This document shows positions 26,151-34,956 of a DNA stretch of 64,000 nt, one piece after another. A program made the position numbers and the translations under genes. The stretch lies in NCBI GenBank assembly GCA_001404055.1, contig CXTY01000034.1:1-64000 (forward strand), read 5' to 3'. Below the pieces are notes generated by a model. That model saw nothing but the letters and a program-made list of their open reading frames with translations. It had not been told where the DNA came from and did no database searches. The first letter of the stretch is position 1. The number at the start of each line of letters is the position of its first letter. This DNA comes from Roseibium album (lineage in GTDB: Bacteria > Pseudomonadota > Alphaproteobacteria > Rhizobiales > Stappiaceae).

Positions 26151-26822
26151 ATGCGGATTGCCCTGATCGAAGACAATGTGAGCCTGGCGAAGGGTATAGC
26201 CTACCAGTTGAGGGACGCCGGTCATTCGGTGGATGTCCTGCACCATGGTGACGATGCGGATGTCTTCCTCAAACAGGAAGAAGGCGACCTGGTTATTCTT
26301 GATATCAACCTGCCGGGCAAGAGCGGAATGGACCTGCTTTCCAGCCTGCGTGACCGCAGTGACCCAAGACCTGTCATCCTGCTTACAGCCCGCTCGGAAA
26401 CCCAGGACCGGGTACTCGGGCTGGACGCAGGCGCTGACGACTATCTTGTCAAACCCTTTGAAATGGAAGAATTGGCGGCACGCATTCGTGCGCTCAGTCG
26501 CAGGAGAGGAACTGCCCCGGTCCAGACGATTGAAGTCGGCCCGCTTAATCTGGACATCGGCACCTTGCAGCTGCAGGAAGACGGCGTGGCACTCGATTTT
26601 CCAAGACGCGAGCTTGCCCTACTCGCGGCGCTTGCAAAGGCACATGGACGTACGGTTTCGAAGGCAAGCCTTCTGGATCAACTCTATGGAGCTGGCAGCG
26701 AGACCGACGACAAGGTCATCGAAGTCTATGTTTCGCGGCTGCGTAAACGTCTGTCACCTTATGACATTCACATCCAGGTTCACCGGGGTATCGGATATTC
26801 ACTTGGCAAGGCAGAAGCATGA
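26151..26822 (+). CDS. tctD: OmpR-family response regulator (TctD-like)
   Basis: 223 residues. Receiver domain residues 1-115 with acidic pocket E7-D8, phosphorylated D51 (LVILDINLPG), and K101-region YLVKPFE. The C-terminal winged helix runs from about 125 to 220 (FPRRELALLAALAKAHGRTVSK; VIEVYVSRLRKRL; VHRGIGYSL). The ATG at 26151 starts exactly at the receiver domain (MRIALIEDN). It overlaps the kinase gene by four bases and diverges from tctC, so it likely activates the tct operon when the tricarboxylate is sensed. Confidence 0.92.
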   Translation: MRIALIEDNVSLAKGIAYQLRDAGHSVDVLHHGDDADVFLKQEEGDLVILDINLPGKSGMDLLSSLRDRSDPRPVILLTARSETQDRVLGLDAGADDYLVKPFEMEELAARIRALSRRRGTAPVQTIEVGPLNLDIGTLQLQEDGVALDFPRRELALLAALAKAHGRTVSKASLLDQLYGAGSETDDKVIEVYVSRLRKRLSPYDIHIQVHRGIGYSLGKAEA

Positions 26823-28180
26823 AGAGGACCTATTCCCTTCGCATTCGCCTGACGCTGATCATCCTAATCCCACTACTATTCGTAGCTGTTGCAACCGGGC
26901 TGTGGCAGCTCAACAACGCTCGTCTGACAGCTGGTGACGTTTTTGACCGAAGCCTTCAGATTGCCGCCCTCTCCGTTGCCAATGATGTCGCCCTGTCAGA
27001 CGGAGACGCGCTGGCAATCAGCACACGGAATATTCTTTCAGATACATCTGGTGGCCGGGTTTATTATCATGTCTACGCTCCGGACGGGGTCATTGTGGCT
27101 GGCTACGCCACACCCCCGGCCGGCATCCCGAAAGCAACCCTCAATGATCTCAGTCCGATCTATTTCAACGGCGTATACCTGGGGCGGGAAGTGCGCGGCT
27201 ATCGCATGCGCACCCGAATGCAAATCGACAGAGTGAGTGGCGTGTTCACGACAACTGTCTGGCAGGATGTGACGATCCGGTCCAACTTCGTCCGGGATCT
27301 GATGCTTCGCTCCCTTGTGACCATCTCGTCGATCATCACGTCCCTCGCCCTGATTGTCTGGTTCGGCGTGCGAATTGGACTTCGACCATTGAACGATCTT
27401 CAACAGGCCATCGATCTGCGTTCTGGAGAGGACCTGAAACCGATCCGCAGAGCCGTACCAATAGAAGTCGAAGGGATTGTAAGAACGCTCAATCGGCTGC
27501 TCGGCCAGGTCACCGACGCCATGGCAACCCAAAGTGAGTTTATTTCAAACGCCGCACACCAGCTCAGGAACCCGATTGCAGGTGTGCTGTCACTTGCTGA
27601 AGCGGTTCGTTCTGCCAAGGACGAGGAAGCCGTCCGTGAACGTGCCGATGATCTTGTGAAAGCCGCCAAGGAAACAAGCCAGCTCGCGCAACGGCTGTTG
27701 ACCTATGAGCGAGCAAAATCAATCAGTCCCGCGTCCACCAAGGAGAATTTTTCAATCAACGAATTGCTTGACGGGTTGATACACGAATCTCAGCAAAGAA
27801 ACTTGAGCAAGGCTCAAGTCTCTTTTGAGCCCTCGACTGAAGACATCACGGTATCAGGCGACAAAACCATGATCCGGGAAGCAATTTCCAACCTCATCGA
27901 CAATGCGCTCCGGTATGGTGGTTCAGCGCTCTCTGCGGTCACCGTCAGAACTGAGAGCAACCCAACGACCCTGACGATCATTGTAAAAGATGACGGGCGT
28001 GGTCTTGATGATGCCGACATCAAGACAGCACTTCAACGCTTTGGCCAGGTGTCGGAGACCGGTGGTGGCAGCGGTCTCGGACTACCGATAGTGGCGCGGG
28101 TGGCGGAGCGGCATCATGGCAACCTCACGCTCGAGGGAAAGCAACCGGGACTGGAAGCGCGTTTCACGCTTCCACTTTGA
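26819..28180 (+). CDS. tctE: Sensor histidine kinase (TctE-like)
   Basis: 453 residues. A helix near residues 10-30 and another near 165-185 flank a periplasmic sensor of about 130 residues of the 2CSK_N type (SLQIAALSVANDVALSDGDALAIS region). After a short HAMP-like linker (RIGLRPLNDLQQAI), the phospho-acceptor is H247 in FISNAAHQLRNP, followed by N (SNLIDNALRYGG), G1 (VKDDGRGLDD) and G2 (GGGSGLGLPIV) boxes of the ATPase domain. All catalytic boxes are intact. Partner of the TctD-like regulator. Confidence 0.92.
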   Translation: MKRTYSLRIRLTLIILIPLLFVAVATGLWQLNNARLTAGDVFDRSLQIAALSVANDVALSDGDALAISTRNILSDTSGGRVYYHVYAPDGVIVAGYATPPAGIPKATLNDLSPIYFNGVYLGREVRGYRMRTRMQIDRVSGVFTTTVWQDVTIRSNFVRDLMLRSLVTISSIITSLALIVWFGVRIGLRPLNDLQQAIDLRSGEDLKPIRRAVPIEVEGIVRTLNRLLGQVTDAMATQSEFISNAAHQLRNPIAGVLSLAEAVRSAKDEEAVRERADDLVKAAKETSQLAQRLLTYERAKSISPASTKENFSINELLDGLIHESQQRNLSKAQVSFEPSTEDITVSGDKTMIREAISNLIDNALRYGGSALSAVTVRTESNPTTLTIIVKDDGRGLDDADIKTALQRFGQVSETGGGSGLGLPIVARVAERHHGNLTLEGKQPGLEARFTLPL

Positions 28181-28195
28181 AGGCAGGGATTTTGA

Positions 28196-29263
28196 CTACC
28201 CAGCCGCCTTTCTCTGGGCATCGCGGACCAGCGCCGCCAGCCTGTAGAATCCATGCGCCATCTTTGTGTACGGCGTTAGCAGGAAGAAACTGAGCACCGA
28301 GCCAAGATGTATGGCCAACATCGCTGGCATCACTGCTGTGTTGCCGAACGCGTAGAGCAGAAGCCCGCTGAACGCGACAAGGAAGAGAAGTAAAACGAAC
28401 GCCATCTCTCCTCCCCAGGCTGACGGCGCACCAAGGTTCTTGTCGGCTTTCAGTTTCAAGGTCGCGAGCACCACTGTGCCTGCGACCATCAAAATTCCTC
28501 CCGGAATTCCGAGTAACTTGGGCAGCGACCACAGTGAATAGGGCGCAGGCAAATCAAGAAGATAGTGCATCAACGTGCCGACCGAAGTTGAAGCAAAGCA
28601 CAGGAGAAAACCGTACATGACGGCCTGATGCGACAATCGACGTGTGTGGCTGAAGCGATCCTCGTCCTCAAAATTGCAGCCGTCTCCATGGCCGCCAGCG
28701 AGGTTCTTCATTTTTGCCGCTGAACTGAACGCATCAACGACGTTCGTAACGGTTACCCTCGCGCCATCAGTTGCCTGCCAATACCGGCGCAGACTGACTG
28801 CAATACTCAACAGGGGAAAGAGGAAAGCAGGCAGGAATATCGCGACCATCGCCGAGTGCGGCAACACCGCATAAAAACCTTCGCCGCCGCTGGAGCCAAG
28901 CGCACGAAACGCCAGGAAGTGAACGGCAAATCCAAGAATTGTCGCGAGCGCAATCATGACACCGCTTTTCTGAAACCAGCGAGCCAGAGGCGCGGGCCAC
29001 GCAAAGCTCTCCCAACTGTCCTGACGCACCTCCGCCAGTGCTTTTGGCAAGTTCAGGTCGAACTCGTGGGGCGCCGTGTACTGACAGGCATAATAGCACC
29101 CCCGGCAGTTGTGGCAGAGATTGGCAAGCTGGGTCAGGTTGGCGTCGGTGAAAAATCGCTCCTCATGCAGAGCCGGGAACACCGAACAATACCCCTCGCA
29201 ATAGCGGCAGGCATTGCAAATCTCGGACTGGCGGCGGGCTTCCTGTAATAGATCAGTTTGCAT
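28196..29263 (-). CDS. tcuB: Tricarballylate utilization protein B (iron-sulfur membrane protein)
   Basis: 355 residues from the ATG at 29263, overlapping the tcuA end by 11 bases. Two ferredoxin-like clusters are visible near the N terminus: C16, C19, C22, C26 and C50, C53, C56, C60. The rest has five or six membrane helices with histidines suited to heme. TcuB passes electrons from the reduced flavin of TcuA to the membrane quinone pool. The gene converges on tctE with only 15 bases between the ends. Confidence 0.92.
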   Translation of the reverse strand: MQTDLLQEARRQSEICNACRYCEGYCSVFPALHEERFFTDANLTQLANLCHNCRGCYYACQYTAPHEFDLNLPKALAEVRQDSWESFAWPAPLARWFQKSGVMIALATILGFAVHFLAFRALGSSGGEGFYAVLPHSAMVAIFLPAFLFPLLSIAVSLRRYWQATDGARVTVTNVVDAFSSAAKMKNLAGGHGDGCNFEDEDRFSHTRRLSHQAVMYGFLLCFASTSVGTLMHYLLDLPAPYSLWSLPKLLGIPGGILMVAGTVVLATLKLKADKNLGAPSAWGGEMAFVLLLFLVAFSGLLLYAFGNTAVMPAMLAIHLGSVLSFFLLTPYTKMAHGFYRLAALVRDAQRKAAG

Positions 29264-30638
29264 AAGCTGCGGCCTCCCGTCCTGCAATACGTCCAAAAAC
29301 GGTTCCGATCGTCATGCCGAAACCAGCGAGATAACCCTGTCCCAGGATTGAACCGGCCATGGTCTCTCCGGCGGCCCAAAGGTTCTGGATCAAGCCATCT
29401 GTCGTGCTGCATTGGGCGTTTTCATCAACCTGCAGGCCCAGATAAGTGAAGGTCACCCCGGTTCTGAGGCTGTAACCATAAAACGGTGGTTCGGTGATGG
29501 GACGGGCCCAGTTTGTCTTTGGCGGCGTCAGACCTGATGTCGCAACACCATCCAGTTCTGTTGGATGAAACCTGGAAGTATCGCTGCAGGCAGCATTGAA
29601 GGCGTCGACCGTGCCGCGCAGTTTCTCAGACGGTAACCCCATCCTAGTCGCCAGTTCTTCCAGGGTGTCCGCCTTGATCGGCGGAAAAACTGACGGCATG
29701 AACAGGTTCAGGGATTTGGCATCAATGATCACATAGCCGACTTGGTCTGGCTGGTTGGCAACCAGCCGCCCCCAGATCGCATAGCGTTTCGGCCAGACAT
29801 CTTCGCCCTCGTCATAGAACCGTTCTGCATTCTTGTTGACGACGATCGAAAACGGTACGCAGTCCAGGCGGGTCACGATGCCACCGTCAAACTTTGGCGC
29901 TCTGCCGTCGATCGCAACCGCGTGGCACTGGGTCGGGTCTCCGACAGACTGCACTTGCTGCTCTAGAAGGTCGGCCAATACAACGCCCCGATTATAGGGC
30001 GTCCCGCGGATCAGGAAATTCTGTGCAGGTGGTCCCCAGGCACGGGTCAGCCAGTCGACATCCGCCTGAAACCCGCCCGACGCCACGATGACAGCCTTGG
30101 GCGTAATGCGCTCCGTCTTGCCATTTTTCGTGTAATCGATGTGGACAATCCGATCACCGTCGAGCTCAAGATGTGTGACATTGGCCTCGTAGTGCGCTTT
30201 CACTCCCAACTTCTCAGCAGTTCGGTAGTAGGCATTTACCAGCGATTTTCCGCCCCCCATGAAAAACGCATTCGTACGCGCCAGTGAAAGCGTGCCTGAG
30301 AGCGACGGCTGAAATCGCACCCCATGCTCCTGCATCCAGGGCAGACATTCATCAGAGGTGCGGATGGCAAGTCGGGCTAGCTTTTCGTCGGTTTTGCCGT
30401 CTGTGACCTTCAACAGATCCTCGAAATATTCTTCTTCACTGTAATCATCTACCAGTGGACCAAGCGGACCGGAATGCATGCAGCGGAAGTTGCGGGTGTG
30501 CCGGGAATTTCCACCGCGATAGGCTTTCGGTGCGGTTTCCAGAATGACAACCTTCGCGCCCTGTTTCGCTGCTGTAATGGCGGCACACAATGCGGCGTTT
30601 CCGCCGCCAATGACGGCGATGTCATAGTGGGTGGTCAT
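29253..30638 (-). CDS. tcuA: FAD-dependent tricarballylate dehydrogenase
   Basis: 461 residues of the FAD_binding_2 family. The dinucleotide motif is IAVIGGGNAALCAAITAA near residue 8, and the C terminus has the flavin-closing sequence NLWAAGETMAGSILGQGYLAGFGMTIG. These, plus TRNFRCMH and the neighbouring tcuB, match TcuA, which oxidises tricarballylate to cis-aconitate. The gene is divergent from a LysR regulator. With tct genes close by on the same strand, this completes import and first oxidation of a tricarboxylate. Confidence 0.92.
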   Translation of the reverse strand: MTTHYDIAVIGGGNAALCAAITAAKQGAKVVILETAPKAYRGGNSRHTRNFRCMHSGPLGPLVDDYSEEEYFEDLLKVTDGKTDEKLARLAIRTSDECLPWMQEHGVRFQPSLSGTLSLARTNAFFMGGGKSLVNAYYRTAEKLGVKAHYEANVTHLELDGDRIVHIDYTKNGKTERITPKAVIVASGGFQADVDWLTRAWGPPAQNFLIRGTPYNRGVVLADLLEQQVQSVGDPTQCHAVAIDGRAPKFDGGIVTRLDCVPFSIVVNKNAERFYDEGEDVWPKRYAIWGRLVANQPDQVGYVIIDAKSLNLFMPSVFPPIKADTLEELATRMGLPSEKLRGTVDAFNAACSDTSRFHPTELDGVATSGLTPPKTNWARPITEPPFYGYSLRTGVTFTYLGLQVDENAQCSTTDGLIQNLWAAGETMAGSILGQGYLAGFGMTIGTVFGRIAGREAAAYAN

Positions 30639-30718
30639 GGTCAGATTTCCTCTCCGGAATTTTCTATCATCCCGCCCATTGATTTGACTATTGACGCTTT
30701 TTCTCCAATTATTGCGCT

Positions 30719-31654
30719 ATGCGCATTAATTTTGATTTCAACGATCTGGACGCATTTCTGGCGGTGATGGAAACCAACTCCTTTCACCACGCAGCCGAAC
30801 GTCTGAACCTTTCCCAATCAGCGATAACCCGGCGGATTCAGAAGCTGGAAGAGGTATTGGGATCAACCCTGTTTGAACGCACAACCCGCGCGGTCAAGCC
30901 GACGCTGGCCGCCAAAAGACTTCAGGCCAGAGCCGAAGCGATGCTTGAAGGCGCTCAAGAAACAACCCTGGCAATGCGCGATGAAAGCGTGGTGTTTGCA
31001 CATCAACGCAGTACGGTCGTGACGTTGGCGATGATCCCGACCGTGGTCGCATCCCTTCTGCCTCCCGCACTCCAGAACTTCCGAAGTGCAGGCTTCAATG
31101 CCCGTATCCGTCTATTGGATTTTGCCGCCAATGAAGTTGCCGAGGCCGTGTCTCAGGGAGAAGCGGACTTCGGCGTGTGTTCCATTGAGTCTCTGGAACC
31201 AAACACGCTTTTCGAACCCCTGTTTGACGATCAGATCGTTGCGGCCCTTCCCCGTCATCATGCCCTTGCGCGTTCTGATGAACTCAGCTGGAGCGACTTG
31301 CAATCCGTTGAGCTTATTCTCCCCGCCCGTGGCACGGGCAATCGACTTCTCATCGACGAAGCCATGGCCCGTAGCCGAACAACGGCCCACTGGACTTACG
31401 AAGTGAACCGCTCAACAACAGCGATGGAACTCGTCAATCGCGGCACGGCGGTCGCATTGCTGCCTCGCTCCGCAATGAACTCCACACATAGCGGCGGGCT
31501 CATCTTCAAAAGCTTCACCAATCCGACAGTCTCACGCCCTATTGGTTTGCTCACCCGAAACGGAATTGCAGAAACACCTGCGGTGAAGGCGCTAAAAGAT
31601 GCTGTGCGGCGGTCTTCTGCCAACATTGCTTCGTTCATACACGCAGCGAATTGA
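30719..31654 (+). CDS. LysR family regulator of the tcu genes (TcuR-like position)
   Basis: 311 residues. Helix-turn-helix at residues 5-62 (FLAVMETNSFHHAAERLNLSQSAITRRIQKLEEVLG, read as NSFHHAAERLNLSQSA and ITRRIQKLEE), then a periplasmic-binding-like effector domain (VTLAMIPTVVASLLPPAL; GEADFGVCSIES). It diverges from tcuA with 80 bases between, so it most likely controls tcuAB. The palindrome TGCGC-TAT-GCGCA (30713-30725) overlaps its start codon and may be autoregulatory. Confidence 0.9.
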   Translation: MRINFDFNDLDAFLAVMETNSFHHAAERLNLSQSAITRRIQKLEEVLGSTLFERTTRAVKPTLAAKRLQARAEAMLEGAQETTLAMRDESVVFAHQRSTVVTLAMIPTVVASLLPPALQNFRSAGFNARIRLLDFAANEVAEAVSQGEADFGVCSIESLEPNTLFEPLFDDQIVAALPRHHALARSDELSWSDLQSVELILPARGTGNRLLIDEAMARSRTTAHWTYEVNRSTTAMELVNRGTAVALLPRSAMNSTHSGGLIFKSFTNPTVSRPIGLLTRNGIAETPAVKALKDAVRRSSANIASFIHAAN

Positions 31655-31779
31655 GTACTTGTTGTTTGGGTACGAACAATGTTTGAGCTTACTCGTGCTG
31701 ACAAAGCTCGCCATAAGCGCCAACTGGTGGTAGCAGCATAGTGAACGAACAACACATTGGAATACAGGTGCATAGCTGA

Positions 31780-32559
31780 ATGCAATGGCTACTCCAGGAA
31801 TTCGAAGACACGCAAAAGCTGGCCGAAGCACTTGACCGGCTCGAAATTCCTTACACTTGGCACAAGGTCGTTCCGTTTGTTGGAGACCTTGTTCCCACTC
31901 CAGTCGTTGTTGATCCAAATTCAGTCGTCATGTTCGGCTCGTACACGCTTTGGAGATACGCCAAGGCGAACTCATACAAGCCTGGCGTTTTCAAACTGAA
32001 TCCCTTTGTCCAGGAACAAGCTTGGCACCCTTACCTCCTTAATGGAGCAGACGCGCTATTTCTAACCCTCCGGGATTTACCAAAACATTTGGACGACGAT
32101 GGCAGGGAGTGGTTCTTGCGCCCCGTGGATGACAGCAAGGAAGAACCCGGAAACGTCAAATCTACGGACGAGATTCTCGGTATGGCGGATCGGGTTCTTA
32201 GGCTTGACGAGAACGAAATACCAAATGGTTCACTTCGGCACGACACACTCCTGATGCTGACCAAACCCGTTCGCATCCTTCGCGAATGGCGTGTTTGGGT
32301 GGTTGAAGGGCACGTCGTTACTTACTCGCTTTACAAGGAAGGCGCCCGTGTTGTTTACCGCCATGAAATTGATGACGACGCACACGTGTTCGCTCAACAT
32401 ATGGTCGATCTCAGTCCCGACTACGCACAAGCCTATGTGATCGATGTCTGCCGCACTGAAGAAGGGTTGAAACTCCTTGAAACGAACTGCCTCAACGCAG
32501 CCGGGTTTTATGCTGCCGACCTCCTGAAACTCGCTGCCGCGATTGAAGACCTAGGATAA
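31780..32559 (+). CDS. ATP-grasp domain protein (R2K-clade type)
   Basis: 259 residues resembling the small ATP-grasp proteins of the R2K clade, several of which occur in phage or peptide-tagging contexts. The N-terminal part (QWLLQEFEDTQKLAEALD; VVMFGSYTLWRYAK) is a pre-ATP-grasp-like domain; the rest has WFLRPVDDSKE, REWRVWVVEGHVVTYS and the closing ETNCLNAAGFYAADLLKLA, where E and N would hold the metal-ATP. It stands alone between a LysR gene and the SnoaL cluster, with no partner gene. The ATP-grasp class is likely; the substrate is unknown. Confidence 0.7.
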   Translation: MQWLLQEFEDTQKLAEALDRLEIPYTWHKVVPFVGDLVPTPVVVDPNSVVMFGSYTLWRYAKANSYKPGVFKLNPFVQEQAWHPYLLNGADALFLTLRDLPKHLDDDGREWFLRPVDDSKEEPGNVKSTDEILGMADRVLRLDENEIPNGSLRHDTLLMLTKPVRILREWRVWVVEGHVVTYSLYKEGARVVYRHEIDDDAHVFAQHMVDLSPDYAQAYVIDVCRTEEGLKLLETNCLNAAGFYAADLLKLAAAIEDLG

Positions 32560-32675
32560 AGTTGAGCATTAATCGTCGCGAGCATATGATGAAAAAGAAA
32601 CTTTCCGTCTCTCATCAAAGTACGCGATGTCGAAAATACATTTTGACTGTTTCCTTCTTCACCGCAGCAACAAAC

Positions 32676-33671
32676 TCAATTGCCCATTTCCGCATGCTCG
32701 GCGATCAGGTCGACGCCCATTTGCTGGAACAAGTCCAAGTAGTCCAGTAGCACCCAGTTTTCCATAATCTTTCGGTCCGCGCAGCGGTAGAAGTCCATGA
32801 CACGAAGGGTCAGGGGCTTGTTGGTCGCGGCAACACCCAGATAGTCGCCCTGGTGTGTCATGGTCATGGAAGGCCAGCCACTGACAGCAGCAAAATTGCC
32901 ATCACCTACACGGCAATAGTGATTGCCGCCAACGCGGTCGGGGAAAGCCGTCAGGAAAGAAGCGCGATGGTCTTTTTCAAATCCGCTCCAGCGGTAATTT
33001 GAACCGATGCCGCCCGGTCCATACCAGAGCATGTCGTCGTGCCAGTAGCCCTCATCGCCGGTCTGTCCTTTTGACGTGAAGTTTTCAGGGTCAAAGGCCT
33101 TCAGATCGGCAAGCATGGCTTCACAAAGATCGAGCGTCTTTTCGCCGTCAGCTTGACCCTCTGGCAGGACGCCGTCGTGTGTTGCAGGCCCCGGAAACAG
33201 CATTTCAGTACCCAGCATTTTTGGCAGCGGGAACCGGCCTGACTGACGCATCAGATCAAGTAGATCGACAATGATCTTTGCTTCCGAGATCCGTCCATCG
33301 GGTTCGACCCGGTAAAATTCCCCTGCCCTTAAAAATGCCAGTTGGCCTGATGGTTGAACGCCAAACAGAGGCGCGTCAAAGTTGCCGACGTAATGACAGA
33401 CGCTCGACACCCAATGGCCACCCGGCGACCGTCTGTTTGGACCACCAATAAAAATCTCGTCACGCCGCTGCACATTTGAAAGCGCGTTTTTCAACGGCCC
33501 ATAAAAGCCTTCCAGAATGCCTTCCCTTCCCTCTAGCCGGTTCACCGGATACGCAACGTCAAACACTACGTTTTCCGTCAAGTTACTTGAAACAATTGCT
33601 TTTGCCTCGTCGGATGAAACATTCAAAATCGTATTCAGAAAGCGATGCGGAGCGAGCCGGAAGTCGGGCAT
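32676..33671 (-). CDS. Double SnoaL/NTF2-like protein (ester cyclase type)
   Basis: 331 residues with two NTF2-like domains, about 5-150 and 185-325. The second has the pattern MLWYGPGGIGSNYRWSGFE ... VMDFYRCADRKIMENWVLLDYLDLFQQMG, closely matching the protein at 40814 (WYGPSGIGTG ... LDFWRLENGLIRENWVLVDLLDAYAQLG). SnoaL-like domains bind small aromatic or polyketide-like ligands and catalyse aldol, hydration or isomerisation steps. It is divergent from the CUT1 ABC operon, and two operator-like repeats lie between the starts, so it belongs to the same regulon. Confidence 0.8.
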   Translation of the reverse strand: MPDFRLAPHRFLNTILNVSSDEAKAIVSSNLTENVVFDVAYPVNRLEGREGILEGFYGPLKNALSNVQRRDEIFIGGPNRRSPGGHWVSSVCHYVGNFDAPLFGVQPSGQLAFLRAGEFYRVEPDGRISEAKIIVDLLDLMRQSGRFPLPKMLGTEMLFPGPATHDGVLPEGQADGEKTLDLCEAMLADLKAFDPENFTSKGQTGDEGYWHDDMLWYGPGGIGSNYRWSGFEKDHRASFLTAFPDRVGGNHYCRVGDGNFAAVSGWPSMTMTHQGDYLGVAATNKPLTLRVMDFYRCADRKIMENWVLLDYLDLFQQMGVDLIAEHAEMGN

Positions 33672-33716
33672 TTGGTGACCTGTTGATCTGGTTGGAGTGA
33701 AAGCACATTAACATTT

Positions 33717-33732
33717 TTGCATTCGTATGCAA
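33717..33732. promoter_or_regulatory. LacI-type operator, copy A
   Basis: TTGCAT-TCGT-ATGCAA, extended on both sides to a T5/A5 symmetry (33714-33735). It lies in the divergent region between the double-SnoaL gene and the ABC operon. The symmetric halves with a central CG fit the way LacI-family dimers bind. Centre-to-centre distance to copy B is 55 bases, about five helical turns. Confidence 0.7.
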
Positions 33733-33771
33733 AAAATCATTGCCAAAGAAAGATAAGTGTGTCTACCTATT

Positions 33772-33787
33772 TTGCATAGGAATGCAA
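33772..33787. promoter_or_regulatory. LacI-type operator, copy B
   Basis: TTGCAT-AGGA-ATGCAA, the same half-sites and spacing as copy A, 36 bases before the GTG start of the ABC ATPase gene. Its place suggests overlap with the promoter or transcription start. Confidence 0.7.
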
Positions 33788-33822
33788 GAACTACATCAGC
33801 GATCGGTTCTGGGAGGGATAGC

Positions 33823-34872
33823 GTGGCTGAAATTCAGCTGAAAAACGTATCGAAACGTTGGGGTGGATTTGTTGGCGTTGACGATTTCAACCTGACGATT
33901 GCCGACCGCGAATTTCTTGTTCTGCTTGGACCGTCCGGCTGTGGCAAGACCACGACAATGCGGATGGTCGCAGGCCTGGAGGACCCGAGCGACGGCGAAA
34001 TCCTGGTCGATGGCAAAGTGATCAACGATCTTGAGCCAAAAGATCGCGATGTCGCCATGGTGTTTCAGTCGTACGCCCTCTATCCGAACATGAATGTCTA
34101 TGAAAACATTCGTTTTCCATTGAAAGTCAGAGGTGTGGATTCGTCTACGCACGATGCGAAAGTTCGACGTGCATCAGGCATGGTTGAACTTGACGAATTT
34201 TTGCACCGCAAGCCCGCTGAACTCTCAGGTGGTCAGAGACAACGTGTAGCCCTGGCTCGGGCGATCGTGCGCGAGCCCAACGTTTTCCTGATGGACGAGC
34301 CGCTGTCCAACCTCGATGCCAAACTGCGGGTCTCGACGCGTGCCCAGATCAAGAATTTGTCGCACGAACTTGCGGTCACAACGATCTATGTCACTCACGA
34401 TCAGATCGAAGCGATGACGTTGGCGGATCGGGTGGTGATTATGAAGAATGGTATCGTGCAGCAGGTTGGCTCGCCCACGGACATTTACGATACGCCCGCG
34501 AACACTTTCGTTGCCAGCTTCATCGGTAATCCGGCTATGAATCTCATAGACGGCAATGTCGAAGGCGGTGTTTTCCGCGCCCAGAACACCGAGGTGCGCG
34601 GGCTGAACGCGAAGGACGGTCTAATCACCTTGGGGTTCCGCGCCGAGGACGCGAATGTTGTCGAAACCGGTGGTGAGATAAATGCGCAAATCTACACTCA
34701 GGAACTCCTGGGCGACAGCACCATGGTATCGGTTCGAATAGGCGGCGCGCTGGTTTCGGTCAAGGCCGACAAGTCCTATCGAGGCGAGATCGACGACCAG
34801 GTTTCCTTGCACATCCACTCTGATCACTGCCACCTGTTTGATGCGCAAACCGGGGCACGGTTGAAGAGCTGA
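33823..34872 (+). CDS. ABC transporter ATP-binding protein, UgpC/MalK (CUT1) type
   Basis: 349 residues from the GTG at 33823, chosen because GGGAGGG precedes it by six bases; an in-frame ATG at 33757 overlaps operator B. Walker A GPSGCGKT at 36-43, signature LSGGQRQR, Walker B VFLMDEP and H-loop VTHDQIEAM are intact, followed by a C-terminal MOBP/TOBE domain (GFRAEDANV, SVKADKSY). ATPase of a carbohydrate-type importer whose binding protein and two permeases follow in order. It probably imports a polyol- or sugar-like precursor for the pathway encoded downstream. Confidence 0.93.
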   Translation: MAEIQLKNVSKRWGGFVGVDDFNLTIADREFLVLLGPSGCGKTTTMRMVAGLEDPSDGEILVDGKVINDLEPKDRDVAMVFQSYALYPNMNVYENIRFPLKVRGVDSSTHDAKVRRASGMVELDEFLHRKPAELSGGQRQRVALARAIVREPNVFLMDEPLSNLDAKLRVSTRAQIKNLSHELAVTTIYVTHDQIEAMTLADRVVIMKNGIVQQVGSPTDIYDTPANTFVASFIGNPAMNLIDGNVEGGVFRAQNTEVRGLNAKDGLITLGFRAEDANVVETGGEINAQIYTQELLGDSTMVSVRIGGALVSVKADKSYRGEIDDQVSLHIHSDHCHLFDAQTGARLKS

Positions 34873-34956
34873 TATCTCGTATCCACACCCGCCACGACGG
34901 GTCACATCCGGGTGCAACCTTCGAAGATGCACTCTATATCTAAGGGAGGAACTTGC

